DNA of 64,000 nucleotides from Cryptomeria japonica (Eukaryota > Streptophyta > Pinopsida > Cupressales > Cupressaceae), in contig NC_081412.1 of the NCBI RefSeq assembly GCF_030272615.1, positions 543,320,335 to 543,384,334 of the forward strand. Reading direction: 5' to 3'. The notes below the pieces were generated by a model. It had not been told where the DNA came from and did no database searches. It saw only the letters and a program-made list of their open reading frames with translations. Positions 11,367 to 23,395 of the stretch are shown one piece after another; within the stretch, counting starts at the first letter, position 1; each line of letters starts with the position of its first letter. The position numbers were made by a program, and so were the translations under genes.

Positions 11367-13290
11367 CTAGCTTGAAAGTCCTAGTGTGGTGTTTTAGTTT
11401 ATGTAATGTAATTGATATCTTGGTTAGGCATTTTAATTTTTGTTTAGTTATTTGTTAAGATAATGAAAGGGTGTGTCCTTTCATTCATGTCTTTCAGCAT
11501 TTGTATTTGTATTGAGTCATCTTGTGTAACAAAGAGAGTTTTTTTGGGGGGGGGTTTGGAACATCATTGTTGTAAGCACTGAAAGTCATATATATTAGGA
11601 AATTTTATAGGAAGCAGAAGTGTCATTTTGTGTAAGAAAATTTCAATGAAGTATCTCCAAGTGTAGCTTCTATGTACTGTCATTTCTTAGATAGTAATAT
11701 ACAAGATTCATTGTTTCTACTTCAAATGTACTGATTACTTTCTGTGTTGATGAAACATACTTTGTCCTCTTGATAAATCTGTTTAAGAATCTATTGTAAT
11801 GTGAATCACATTCTATTACATTAAATGTGAGGCAAGGTTCTTTTTGTTTATGTGAGACATACTGAACCATTATAGTGATTATTGATATTGTCTCTTGAGT
11901 TGATAATGTTATCTGTCTACAAAGTATCATTATATTCTGAGAAAGAGGCACTGCTCTAATGTTAATTCTTGGAGATCATGATTTAATATGCATTAGGTCC
12001 TTGGGAGAGAAGTATTCTTCTGAAACCTTTTGAATTATTATATTGCATATTTCTTGAATATCCTGAAACCATTTTATTTCCAAAATATAACAATCTTTGT
12101 ACACAATTATCTTTCCATTCAGTTTCCAATTTTTAAAAGCATTCAAATAAAAGCAGTCACCAGCAGTAGGAAATTATCTTGCAAAGAACTGTCTTAGTAA
12201 AGTTTAAATCCACCTTTAAATAACCTCTTTTGTGCTTGAGAGGAAGAGGCACACCCACCTAGGTTTAGTAGAGTCTAAAGTGCAGAGGGAATTGGTCTTC
12301 GACCATCCCTGTTCCTTGCCCAAGGCCGATTGGACTACTTGAGGGTTTAGCGAGTCTTTTTTTTTTCCAATCTATGGTTTTGGGCACCAACAACTTGTTC
12401 CACCAAATGGAAGAGATAGGGAAATTAAGACCATGCTAAGGAGATTCATCACACCAAGTGAGGTGTTAGGAAACTATTTACCATTTTTTATGCATTTTTG
12501 ACATTTCGAGGTGATGGTTCATATTTTGGATTAGGTGTTTGAATAATGAAATACTCAGAGCTCCACATGTGTGTTTCATAGTCATTTCAAGGATGATTGT
12601 CCCCTAGGTTGTTACTTTTCTCAAATCTAGCCTATCAGCCCTTGTAAGCCCCAAATAGCATAAATTTGCATTATGATCTAAAATGACTTCTAAAGCCTTA
12701 TTAGGCATATTAGTTTAATGTTAGGAAGTCATGCTAGGAAGTTGAGTATAAGTAAAAATGCATAAAAGGCAAAAATGCACATTTGAGCAAAAGTTGTCAT
12801 TGTTGCTTGACAACTTTTTGGAACTTTTTGAGAAACTTTGCATTTTTTTAGCAAATTAGTGGTTAGGAAACCAATGAAGAGTTGGTTATGACAAAAATGG
12901 CATATAAAATGCTCTAAAAATAACCAAAATGACCAGAATAGAAACTCAATTATGCTACAAGAATTTAATTTTATTTGTAGTCATATATATTGAAATGCTT
13001 GACTTTGATGTTATACAACAATTTCATGCACATACCATCAAAAACACTTGTATATAATGAAATGTTAACAACAATTTCAGAACAGAGAAGATAAGAGTAC
13101 CGGTTGGTGTCAACAAATTTTTTTTTGTCCGGTAAAGCTATATTTTATATTCATTCTAAAAATGTTTACATTCTAAACCATTGAAGTCGATGGACGATAT
13201 ACATAACGTTCCATACATAACACATTGAAAAACATTTTTAAAAAAACATAGTTCTTGCTTCAAAAAAGGTTGTATGTGCCATCTCCCTAT
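11367..13290. other. Non-coding AT-rich stretch
   Basis: There is no supported gene. A short T7G9 tract lies near 11,541-11,556, and the sequence around 12.2-13.1 kb looks like decayed repeat DNA. No terminal repeats could be placed. Confidence 0.5.
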
Positions 13291-13324
13291 GCCATGTGAA
13301 TAGTGACCATGCCCTCTTCCACAT

Positions 13325-13970
13325 CTAGCACTTCCATGTTCCTAACTTGGTTAATTTATGTCTCCCTACTAGAGCCTTCACCAAACTACGACACATGACC
13401 CTTCTTAGTTTTTCTTCCACAAGGTCGACCCTGTTGTTTTGTGCATGCATGAACCGTTCATTGCACAAGTGCTCTATGTACTGACCAAGGTCCCCTTTTT
13501 TCATCTCCACATGCGCTTCCCAGACATTGACCATCTCAAGGTATTGCACAATACCATACATCCCAGCTTGTGCTACACTTCTTCTGGCCTCTTTATCGAA
13601 TGTGGCACTCTAGAGAAAGAACAATCATAAGGGAGGAGTGAATTCACTCACATGAATCCATGCTCTACCCACACTTTCAAAGCCATCCATGTCTTGTGCC
13701 AAACCTAATAAAGCTTCCATTCCACCTAGCCATTCCTTCTTCGCACACTTGTTCATGATTTCTCTAACTTTTAGAATAGGTCGGAGCTCCATACACCATG
13801 CCATAAATAGAGACACTATGTCCACATTCATTCTGTACTTCCATCCACCATCTACATACTCAGGGCCAAGGATCAACTTCACTACGGACAGGAATGTGGT
13901 GTCTTCACAGATAAATAGGTTCATCAAACTATCATCGCTTATTCATCCCCAAAATGTGACCTGTGTTTTG
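13325..13970 (-). pseudogene. Unrecognised two-exon relic gene
   Basis: The minus strand reads from an acceptor (aaacacag, about 13,965) through ISDDSLMNLFICEDTTFLSV and GPEYVDGGWKYRMNVDIV to GRAWIH. A donor (cat|gtgagtg) and an acceptor (tctctag) flank a putative phase-0 intron of only about 45 bp. The reading continues as SATFDKEARRSVAQAGMYGI and a helical tail ending KLGTWKC with TAG near 13,325. One in-frame TGA occurs near 13,950. Mixed hydrophobic and charged content plus matching splice phase argue that it was a real gene. I do not recognise the family. It sits just inside the palindromic repeat cluster at 14.3-15.0 kb and may be cargo of the same element. Confidence 0.45.
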
Positions 13971-14329
13971 CTTTTTTCTAAAGAAAAATTGGCCTCCATA
14001 TTTCAAATCGAGATACCTGTGATTCCAAAACAGACATGCAAATCTATCAGACTAACTGTGACATATATAAATTATTTCAATTTTAATCAACCTCTGCCTT
14101 AATTTTTTAGTGCTTTCTAATAACTAAGTTCATCTACCACATGTTCCATGTTATTCGACAATCTAAGTTTCTACACAATAATCTGTGGATGTTTTTTTAC
14201 ACTTACACATTTCCATATCATGCTATCCTACGAAGACCTTGGATTCATATGATGCACACAACTAATCAAAAGTTTCTTCAATTAACAAGGTGTGTTATGT
14301 GCTTTCGTCCATGACCACTCCAAAATGGT

Positions 14330-15000
14330 AGTACGCAATGACTAACATGCCTATTAGTCGCACATTTTACACCATTGATTTTGCAATGAATGGGCAACGG
14401 TTGACTAACATAATGCTAACACATTGTACAATAGGTGCTCCCGCTCCAAAGCGGACCTTTCGTATAGCGTGTTAGCGATAGCTTACTCAATCATACTCGT
14501 TAATGACAAAATTGATGGTGTAAAATGCTCTACTAACCCCCATCTTAGTAAATCCGTACTTTGTTTTTGAACCAGAATACACGCACACGATACTAACATG
14601 CGTGTTAGTCAATCCGTATTGTCTTTTTCGAGCTAGGATAGATGTGTTCGGTCACAGCTCCAAAACAAACATTTTTATTGTTATTTTAGACTATTTATGT
14701 AATAAACAGTAAATCATATTAAAAAAAGAAGACAAAAAACCTTGTGTAAAATTATCTACAAATTTATATGGGTATTTCAACATATTCATTTGAATCATTT
14801 AAAGATAATTTGAATATTAGTCTTAATCATCCAAGGACTAACACATGTGTTAATTGTTAATCATCCAAGGACTAACACGTGTGTTAATTATTATTGTCCA
14901 AGGACTAACAAGCGTGTTAGTAAATCACGTGTTACTCAATGTGTACAACAGAGTCTGCAAGGATGCGGCTATTGCTTGACTAACAATGCATGGAAATCTA
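14330..15000. repeat. Palindromic GTGTTAGTC/GACTAACAC array, right cluster
   Basis: At least eight copies of GACTAACA(C) or GTGTTAGT(C/A) occur. They include an inverted pair 60 bp apart at 14,338-14,412 joined by gcacattttacaccattgat, three direct copies of catccaaggactaacac at 14,828-14,920, and CTAACAAGCGTGTTAG near 14,905. They resemble the units at 1.9, 8.35 and 15.9 kb. Confidence 0.65.
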
Positions 15001-15299
15001 TCAAAGAAGAGGGAAAACCGATAACAACGAATGGAAATCCAAGGTCGGACCTATCGGTGTTACTCTTGCTAATTAAATTAATAAGGTAATGGTGGTTATA
15101 TCAGAGAAGCGACAAAAGCATAATATTGTCTTGCCGATAACCGATGAGGCTATCGGTAAGACTCATACCAAAAAGTGCAATAGTGGAAATGTCACCAAAT
15201 ATGAAGGTTGTAAGGAAAAGAAAGTCCAAAGAGTTTCTCCTAGAAATGACAGACCAAATAGACGTGAGCAACCTAACACCAATCACCCACCAAAGTGAC

Positions 15300-16560
15300 A
15301 GTACAGAGAGACTAACATACATTTTTGTCGCGCATTTTACCATGGCTTTTTGGAGCCAGCAAACATGCGTCCAGCCTGATATCTAACCCTAACACAAATA
15401 ATTTAAAAATAGATCAAAACAAGAATAACCAAAGCAAAACAAAACAATAAAATTTTTGCACTACGTATAAACCAAAACATGCAAATTTTCCCACTGTAAA
15501 CAACTAGAAAAAAAAATGGCTACTCAACATACCTAACAACCTTTAGAAATGAACGCAGGCTACCATTTAATAGTAACTCCTCATTGCCTCCTTCTTGAAA
15601 CCCTTCTTTTCCTTCAAAAATAGTATGACTTCAACAATGAGGGATTTGGACACTTTCTTTAATCATGCATTAGTCCCTTTATTCTTCCTTTTTTTCCACA
15701 CAATGCAGAAAATGGTGGGAGAATGCATTGTATGGTTCACCTAACATGCGTGCTAGTGGGGAGTGGTGGGTCCGTGTTCTACATTGTCCATTTTTCAATG
15801 AACAGCTATGATTTTTTCCACATGAGGCTGCAGAAAATGGCGTTGGTATTATGTTGAAACGGTATAGGGCGTACTACCATTTTCCTAACACATGTGTTAG
15901 TGGTGCATTCTACATGGTCAATTTTTCACTAAACGACTGCGATTGACTAAGGAGTAAGGACACCACCTGTTAGTAGCATGTACAAGAGGTTTTGGAGGAA
16001 GCCACCATGGTTTGGAAGCCCGCGCCTTCTTTTTCCCACTGTTTTGGCATCCGAACGTGGTCATCTACACTTGCCATCGGTTGTTTGTTTTTCATGGCTT
16101 TTAATGTGCTTGTTAGGCACAACACACTGGTGTGAGCCGTGGCCTAGGATCCGTCATCCTCCGGCATGTCCACGTAGTTTTGCGTGGGCCCCAATGTTTG
16201 AAACAGTCGAATCCAGGACAACTCCATGTCACTTTCCCTGGATCTGGTAGTTGCGCCAAATTGGCATGGTATGCATGTCTCAAACATGTATGTCGATGCA
16301 TGTCGTTGGTATGATAGGTCACTTTTGGATCCAGTATAGATGCATCTGACGAGGTGTGGGTCCTAAGTTTTGACTATTGGCAATGTATGAATCTTCTTAC
16401 CATTTTCCACTCACTTTCTGAAGAGAGTGGTAGAGTAAAAGGAGGTGCAGATTGAGTCAATTAGGTGGTGGCCTCATGTTATCAATGTGAATTCGTACCT
16501 GTGTTAGTCATAAAATATGATTATTTGATTCAGACAATCGACCTTTACACATTTTGGCAA
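15300..16560. repeat. Further diverged GTGTTAGTC-type units, no gene
   Basis: Units occur around 15,310 (gactaacatacatttttgtc), 15,740-15,830, 15,888-15,955 (GTGTTAGTGGTGCATTCTAC ... GCGATTGACTAA) and 16,500 (gtgttagtca). The open frames between them, including the GC-richer patch at 15.98-16.3 kb, show no recognisable protein. Confidence 0.5.
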
Positions 16561-16674
16561 TAAGTGAAACGTCTTACCATTTCTCTAGCACTTCCCCATG
16601 AGTCAAAGACTAAAAAAGAGAGGAAGAAAGAATATATTAGTACACTGCTTCACCTATCAGAAAACTGGGATGAG

Positions 16675-17150
16675 ACCATTATGACTAGACTCTAGCCAGA
16701 CCACATACCTATCCCATGCCTAAATGAAGATAGATGCCTACCTTGGTTGGGTGGATGACTGGTGTGAATGAATAGATGCCTAATTCATATGGTTAGATGA
16801 ATGAACTAAAGCCTATTCTATGTGGATAGTAATACCCAAGTATATCAATGAATAAACACTTAATAACTTAAAGAAAATTAATAACACAAAAGAAAAATAG
16901 CTAGTACTTTAGGGTATTATGGAAGGGATATTACAATTTTCTCTATATTAGAGAAAGGAAGGGGAAACCTTGTATCTCCCAAGAAGGAAAATAGATGAGT
17001 AAATGGGTACTTATCTTATATTTAATATGTGTACCAAGTAAGTCTTTAAGACCAAAGTGATGGCATAATGAGCTTCAAAGATTTAGTTTGTGAGTCTTCT
17101 TAGTGTCAAGGGGGAGTGTGTTGCATATTGATGGAAGCATAGCGAGGTAT
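16675..17150 (+). repeat. Dispersed repeat copy 1: 3' internal end of an LTR element with PPT and LTR start
   Basis: This stretch matches 47,260-47,715 in the same orientation at high similarity, for example ggttgggtggatg, ggttagatgaatgaactaa and ctagtactttggggtattat. Both end with a purine tract (caagggggagtg at about 17,108; caagagggaatg in the other copy) followed by TGTTGCATA. That is the layout of a polypurine tract and 3' LTR start. No coding sequence is left. From 17,150 to about 18,800 I see only AT-rich sequence without a supported gene. Confidence 0.65.
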
Positions 17151-18829
17151 CAATATATTATGAGGATATTTGGTTATACTAATGTTATGTGATTACTTGA
17201 TGGTATTTTGTTAATGTTATGTCGATTCAGGGAGATATGATGCTTTTGACCATGAAACCCAATGCTTATTTATGATTTTCATTTACATTATATTATATGT
17301 ATATGTATGCACAAGGTTGTATGTTTTGGTTATTATAGGTGTCATGCATTGACTCCACCTAGGTTCATAGGTACAAGCATGCCTATATCCTCGATACAAT
17401 GATATTTAATGATATAATGGTATTTAAATATTTAAGTATGAATTATACCCTATGTGTATTTAATTTTTGGAGATTTTAGTGTATTGTCTTTTGGGAATTT
17501 TGGGGATTTTAATAAATTTTATAATTTTAATTTATTTTTATTATTTCTGATTTCCTCTCGAAAAAGTGAGTTATATTTGAAAATAGAGTTCATTTTTAAA
17601 CACTTCGTTCATTTTTTCTCTTCCTCTTTTCAAAAACCCTCTTCATAAAATTTGAATGTTTTGATTTGGGGAGATTGGTTGCTTGTAATTCTATGGGTAG
17701 GAACTTGAAGATTTGGTGTTGATCATCCTTTTGTGCTTTCCAAATTTTGTGTTCCCTCTTGGAGCATGTGCTCTTCCTTTCCATTTTGAAATTCCTCAAA
17801 CTTGAAGGTAACTTAGATTGATTTTGTCCACTAATATTGATCTTTTTTATTTGATTCTTGTTGCTGGAAGATTGTAACATAATTCAAATTCATTCCATAT
17901 TTAAAAATTTTCCTTTTCATTAAGTTTTTTTATTTGAGTTCAAAATTGAGAAAAAAAATATTTTTGTAGAAAGAAACTCTACCCAAATTTTTATCGTAAG
18001 CCCAGAATGTCAATTTTATTTGAGAAATGTGATGTTGCTCATTTGCAAATTAATAGGTTTTAAGAAAATTTCAATTGGATAGTTTTGAAAATTTGAGTTC
18101 TTGGAGGTCCCTCAATGGTGGATGACCTCTAAGACTAGTTATTAGGCCTTTTGGTCTTTTTCATAAAATGACAATTTGGTGTTAAAATCATGTTATTATT
18201 ATGTGGGGTTTTTTCATTATATATGTAAGTTTTATTTTGGGATCGATCAAGATCTGTTTTCATCATTTGAGTAATTGTCTCTTTATGTGAAAATGTATTA
18301 TTTTATGAGTTGTATTGAATTCTTATTCATGGCATTGGCATGTAGTGTCCTCATTGTGAAATGAAATGAGGTCGGATTTAGGTAGTTAGAGTCAATAAAA
18401 AAAGACTGGCTCTCAATGGGATCGGAGCCCAAAGTGGTTGCTAGGGTAACTCAGTGAGAGTTTGATTAATAAGTGATAACATGAATAAAACAATGGGTTA
18501 AAACATTAATAAGATAATATTTGCTAATTAATGAGATTTAACTTCTTTTATAGTTGAAACATCCTAGAACCTTTAGTGAAAGGAACATGCTCCCACTAAA
18601 GTTTCAATAATGACAAAAAATGTTCATGTTTAAACAACATTTCCTCAAATTTGAATTAATATTTTTATTCTGAAAACCTATTAGTCGTGTCTAGTTGAAC
18701 TAGGATGTGTTCAAACCCCATGAAGGATAAAATGAGTTAAATAAAAAGACTGTCATCTAGAACTATTTAGAACAAATTAAGAATCAATCCAATATTTTAC
18801 CTATAAAACCAACAAAAAAAAATTCACCT

Positions 18830-19190
18830 ATTTGTAGAAGTAAAAATATCATTCTTAGGGTGTTAATACTTTTAGACATTATCACAAATGAAGCTAGAGA
18901 AATTTTCCATTATTTTTGCTAGTGAAATAATACCTCCCGATTTCTCATCTTGACTTATTCTTGTATTAAATTCACCACAAAATAAGACGTTATTCTCTTT
19001 GAGTTGATCAAAGATGATTGATAAGGAATCCCATACCTACTTCTTTACAACCATGAAAATTGGTCCATAAATATTAATTAGCGTAAAGGAAAGGTTACTT
19101 CTTGACAACCATGAAAATTGGTCCATAAATATTAATTAGCGTAAAGGAAAGGTTATAATTAGATACTCCTACTAGTATCTAATCATATCC
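18830..19190 (-). pseudogene. LINE endonuclease fragment
   Basis: The minus strand encodes LINIYGPIF, DSLSIIFDQLKENN and LFCGEFNTRIS, followed by EKSGG. This is the APE-type endonuclease core of a plant LINE (usual motif NIYGP ... GDFN), with the Asp of GDFN here Glu. It is frameshifted upstream, has no RT nearby, and carries an internal ~58-bp tandem duplication at 19,049-19,162. It is a short relic. Confidence 0.6.
19049..19162. repeat. 58-bp tandem duplication
   Basis: The run aaccatgaaaattggtcc through gcgtaaaggaaaggtta occurs twice back to back, with almost no divergence. The duplication is therefore recent relative to the decayed LINE fragment that contains it. Confidence 0.9.
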
Positions 19191-19742
19191 CAGTGTAATA
19201 AATTCCATGTAACTTGAATTTCTTTTCCATTTAATTGTTGGTCCCTCGAAAGCACTCACTATGCGGAAAAGGAAAAAACACCATTTACTTCATTTATTGG
19301 AAGTTTCCTTTTCTTGGTCCTTTGAAATTTTCATTTCGTAAAGGAAAATGATGTAAACAGATCACTAGAATCTAATTAACGCATAATCAAGTATCTTTTA
19401 TTCGGGTAATTTATTCCATTATAATTTCAAGAAAGGACCATCAATTATTTCAATATAAGTGATATGCTCTTGTTGGTCTCAAATTTATATCCAATGTAGG
19501 CTAGATAGCCACTTCAATTTATTCTTGATTCCTTTTAAATTTGGGCTTTCAATTTTCACTCGATGGAGTCAATACCGTTTATTTCTTCTACATTCTCTCA
19601 AATTTAGAGATTTATAAAGTTTAATAAAATTATAGTCCAAATATTTGTTTAAATATTCCTCCACAATCTTATCTAATGTTTTTAACCCACTTTAGTCACT
19701 AATGTTGCCAGCATTTGTTGTTGGTGGTGTAATTATTTTTAA

Positions 19743-19848
19743 TGTTGGATATAATTACAATTCAGTTAAGTTTACTTAGGTACATACATCACATGGTAGT
19801 ATGCATGTCAGACACCTGTGAAGATGTGAATACATTGGGAGTGTGTAT
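19743..19848 (+). repeat. Left part of an LTR split by the 12.65-kb DNA transposon
   Basis: It starts TGTTGGATATAATTACAATT and runs to gggagtgtgtat. It aligns with 35,988-36,095 of the uninterrupted relative. The other part resumes at 32,500. Confidence 0.85.
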
Positions 19849-19880
19849 GGGTGAACCCACAATAGCGGGTTACACTTTTT
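19849..19880. repeat. Left terminal inverted repeat with internal hairpin
   Basis: GGGTGAACCCACAATAG, then C, then GGGTTACACTTTTT. The reverse complement of 32,468-32,499 is identical except for T in place of the single C. Inside, AACCCAC-AATA-G(C/T)GGGTT can form a 7-bp stem with a 4-nt loop. A third copy, in the same orientation as the left end, sits in the loop of the foldback at 31,548. Confidence 0.9.
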
Positions 19881-19889
19881 GGATGAAGG

Positions 19890-20130
19890 AATTTGTCTCA
19901 ATCATCCATAATCCATTTTAGACAACTTTCAATCGAATATAACTTTCAATCGAAACCATTTTTTGTATTCGATCAAAAGTATGAAAAGTGAAACTTTTGA
20001 TCGAATATAAAATTGAATCGAAAGTATTTATTTTATTTTTTCAATTAAAAATTAAAACGTTTCAATCGAACTTATGTTCGATCGAAACCCTCCGTTTAGT
20101 TTTTTTTAATAAAAATTTGAAGCTATCGAA
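19890..20130. promoter_or_regulatory. Left subterminal TCGATCGAA-type motif cluster
   Basis: About nine variants occur within 240 bp, such as caatcgaat, caatcgaaa, ttcgatcaaaa, ttgatcgaat and gttcgatcgaaac. The same motif recurs at 30.68-30.80 and 32.33-32.42 kb near the other end. Repeated subterminal motifs are typical transposase-binding sites in DNA transposons. The role here is inferred. Confidence 0.5.
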
Positions 20131-20269
20131 AATGACAGTTATGTCATTTTCAGCAGCTGACAGTAACAAATGATTTTGGGAGCAACAAGTTTCCTTGGAA
20201 CATTTGAACCTCTGAACTAGGTTGATTGAAATTCGACCCATGTATATAATTTTATTTTAATGTAATTTT

Positions 20270-20317
20270 TGTGTATATATACATATATACGGGCATGTAT
20301 ATATATGTATGTATATA

Positions 20318-20350
<33 letters not shown>

Positions 20351-20358
20351 ATACATAT

Positions 20359-20415
<57 letters not shown>

Positions 20416-20474
20416 CACATGTACATGTACATGTATATAAATGTACATCTAAACATGTGTATATATATGTGCGT

Positions 20475-20516
<42 letters not shown>

Positions 20517-20703
20517 ATATGTTAATGTTTTATGTTTTATTTTTTCATGTTAGAAATTTTTTTACATGTATGTATGCTATATGTTTATGTTTTATGTTGT
20601 ATGTATATGTTAATATATCAAATTTTATGTTTAATGTTAAATTATGTTATATGTTTGATTAGAAAAATTTGAAATTTTTAGTTATTTTTAAGACATTAAA
20701 TTG

Positions 20704-20755
<52 letters not shown>
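20270..20755. repeat. AT/AC/GT microsatellite cluster
   Basis: Mixed (TA/CA)n leads into (AC)n at about 20,363-20,406 and 20,476-20,512, and a pure (TG)n at about 20,708-20,753. Open frames here encode only dipeptide repeats. Confidence 0.95.
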
Positions 20756-20757
<2 letters not shown>

Positions 20758-20990
20758 TTTATATATATGAGATGTTAACTTGAATTAAATTAACTAAAAT
20801 CTTGAAGTTTTTCCTAATTAAATCAAAACATTAAATTAAAAAAAGTTACACGTGTTTGTTTATAGTGTTTCACCTCAAGTCCTCTAAGAAACTAATGACA
20901 AGATAGCTTTTAAATTAATATATCCAAATTTAAAGTTGTAGATTTTTTATGGCCATCTCCAAATTGATCGAGCTCTAGATCCCCTTAAGA

Positions 20991-21053
20991 CTAGATCTCT
21001 CTCTCTCTCTCTCTCTCTTTGAGCCACTTAAGTCTCTCTCTCTCTCCCCCCTT

Positions 21054-21098
<45 letters not shown>

Positions 21099-21244
21099 TG
21101 AGCACCAAATAAGACTCTCACTTTCTCTCTCTTTCTCCCTCCCCTTAAGACTCTCTCTCTCTCTCTATCTCTCTCTCTCCAAGTAAGACTCTATCTTCAG
21201 ATCTCTCTTTCTCCCTCCCGTTAAGGTGGACTCTCTCCCTCAAC

Positions 21245-21282
<38 letters not shown>

Positions 21283-21424
21283 CTCTCTCTTTGTCTTCAG
21301 GCCTTAAGAGTCTCTCTCTCTCTCCCTCTCTCTTTGTGTGTGTGTGAGTCGGGCCAAATAAGACTCTCTCTTTCTATCTCTTTCTTCCTCCCCTTAAAAC
21401 TCTCTCTCTCTTTCTCTCTCTTTC
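20991..21424. repeat. CT-rich array with CCCCTTAAGACTCTC spacers, left part
   Basis: (CT)n blocks are separated by spacers such as ccccttaagactctc and ccaagtaagactct. The spacer is the reverse complement of the one in the GA array at 28-30 kb. The array is interrupted at 21,425 by the solo LTR and resumes at about 22,836. Confidence 0.9.
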
Positions 21425-22835
21425 TGTTGGCATTATGTGAATTGGTATAAGAACCGGTATGAGGACATAATGACATTGTATGTTGTCATTGATGTCAATA
21501 TGCTAAAGAGGTGAGAATCGGCATATGTAAGAATTGGTATAACACGGTGAACCGGCATATGACTATGGGAACTGACACATGGAAGTTTTGTATGACTACC
21601 GGTTCGTAGTCTCAACTTCATGGTTTCCAGTTGAAGTGCTTCAAGCATGTGTGGCTCAACCAGTGACTTTGTGTGATGAGTTAGCATGGTAACGAAGAAC
21701 AGATCATGTTGCCACGTAAGCCTTATGCACATGAATGATCTTGCATGAAGGAGATTGTTCCTATCTACCTCGAGAATGTACGAAGTCTGTAAACAGTGAT
21801 AATGTGTGATGGGTTATCAGCTGCCAAGAAATCGATGGAAAACGAATGATGGAGAATGTCTTGAGATTGGATCAAGACTATTGCATTTAAAGCAATGTGC
21901 TCAACGGTTAGGATTGAACCGTTTGAATTCCTCAACCTAACAGGTTTAGGGTTTAGGGTTTATGCTACTGACCTATCTGTTTTCCTATAAGGTCTATGTT
22001 ATGTTTCTTTTTGAGGGTGCTGGCAAAAGTTGTGTGTGTATCCAAGAGAAGAGATACATGATTCTTGCTAGACCAGAGGAGAGAAGTGATACCTGCAGAG
22101 TGTAAGTGCAGAAGGTGAAGAGGAGCTTAAGCGGATCTACATTGGCATTGAGTGCTGTTACCAGATCACTGTAATACTTGTTGATCTCTAACCACCTCAA
22201 CAGTTGAGAAATCCCTTAATAGGGTAGCTTTAACTGGCTTGCTGTAAATCCTTGAATAGGGTGACTCAAAACCATTGAGTTCTTGAAATCCTCTAACAAG
22301 GTAACCTTTAATAGGGTTTAACCCTTAACCAGGTATTCTAGCCATCCCTTAATTGGGTGATCCCTAACAGGATCGGTTCCTAATAGAACCTATTGTATTA
22401 GTCTTTAACCGGACAAGGCTCCTAACAGAGCGGACTTCTAAAGAGTTCAAAAACAAGCTTGTGGGTATTCATCCCCACCATGGTTTTTCCCAGTTGGGTT
22501 TCCACATGAAAAATATGTGTGTCATTTGTGATATCTTCTTCATGTGATGCTATGTTGTTTTCTGCCAAGTGGTGAATCATGTTGATCTAGTTGCCTATAT
22601 GTATATCTTTGATGGTAGATTACTTGTTCATGCATTAGGGTGAAATGTAAATGAAGTGTTAGACTATATGAGAAGATAAGTGTCAACTGGTTTATGCATG
22701 TCTCAGTCATTCTGGGTGTTACTGTTTGTCTGTCAATGCATAGTGTCTGCTAACAAACTAGTTTAAAAGTTTGTACTGATTCAGCCCCCCCTCTCAGTAC
22801 CGGTTTGGTACTATTCATTCATCATTGAGTTATCA
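21425..22835 (+). mobile_element. Solo LTR (copia-like), 1,411 bp, target duplication CTTTC
   Basis: It begins TGTTGGCATTATG and ends CATTGAGTTATCA. CTTTC directly precedes (21,420-21,424) and follows (22,836-22,840) it. Internally it shows the tract of 'aatcctctaacaagg'-type short repeats and the ccccccctctcagt stretch near its end, which is also found at 56.82-56.85 kb, so it is related to the LTR at 55,753. No internal domain is present, so it is a recombination product. The 5-bp duplication lies in CT-rich sequence and could partly be chance. Confidence 0.75.
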
Positions 22836-22985
22836 CTTTCTTCCTCCCATTTACACACACACACACACTCTCTCTCTCTCTCTCCAAGTAAGACTCTATC
22901 TTCAGATCTCTCTTTCTCCTTCCCCTCAAGGTGGACTCTCTCTCTCAACCTCTCTCTCTAGATCTTTCTTAGTCTCCCCTTAAGA

Positions 22986-23019
<34 letters not shown>

Positions 23020-23088
23020 CTCTCTCTCTCTCTCCCACCAAGTAAGACTCTCTCTTTTAGTTTATTTCTCCCTTCAGGGGCCTTAAGA

Positions 23089-23157
<69 letters not shown>

Positions 23158-23395
23158 ATGTGCATACATTTAATAAGTTCACCATGTGTGCATGTTTATA
23201 ATACTCAAGCTCTCTCTATCTAAGTTATATCTCTTTCTCCCTCCCCTTAAAAGACTCACGCTCTCTAGATCTCTCTCCAAACTTAAGTCTCTTTTTAGAT
23301 CTCTCTTTCTCCCTCCCCTCAACAGGTGCCCTAGACTGTCTCTCTCGAGCTAGATCTATCTATGTCTCCTCTTAAGAATTCCTCTCTCTCTTTGT
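22836..23395. repeat. CT-rich array, continued beyond the solo LTR
   Basis: (CT)n including a ~65-bp block at 23,093-23,157, a short (GT)n, and repeated ccttaagactc spacers. It is the continuation of the 20,991-21,424 array. Confidence 0.9.

Noticed and set aside
15978-16322. Open frames on both strands near 16 kb
   Set aside because: No recognisable protein. The sequence is palindromic-repeat flank and Cys/Trp-rich by chance.
20217-20553. Open frames encoding Cys-Val, Thr-His and Tyr-Ile repeats
   Set aside because: They are translations of AC/GT/AT microsatellites.
21940-21965. Telomere-like TTTAGGG repeat
   Set aside because: Only about three units inside the solo LTR; too short to call an interstitial telomere.
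22980-23223. Open frames of Arg-Glu and Leu-Ser repeats
   Set aside because: They are translations of (CT)n and (GA)n arrays.
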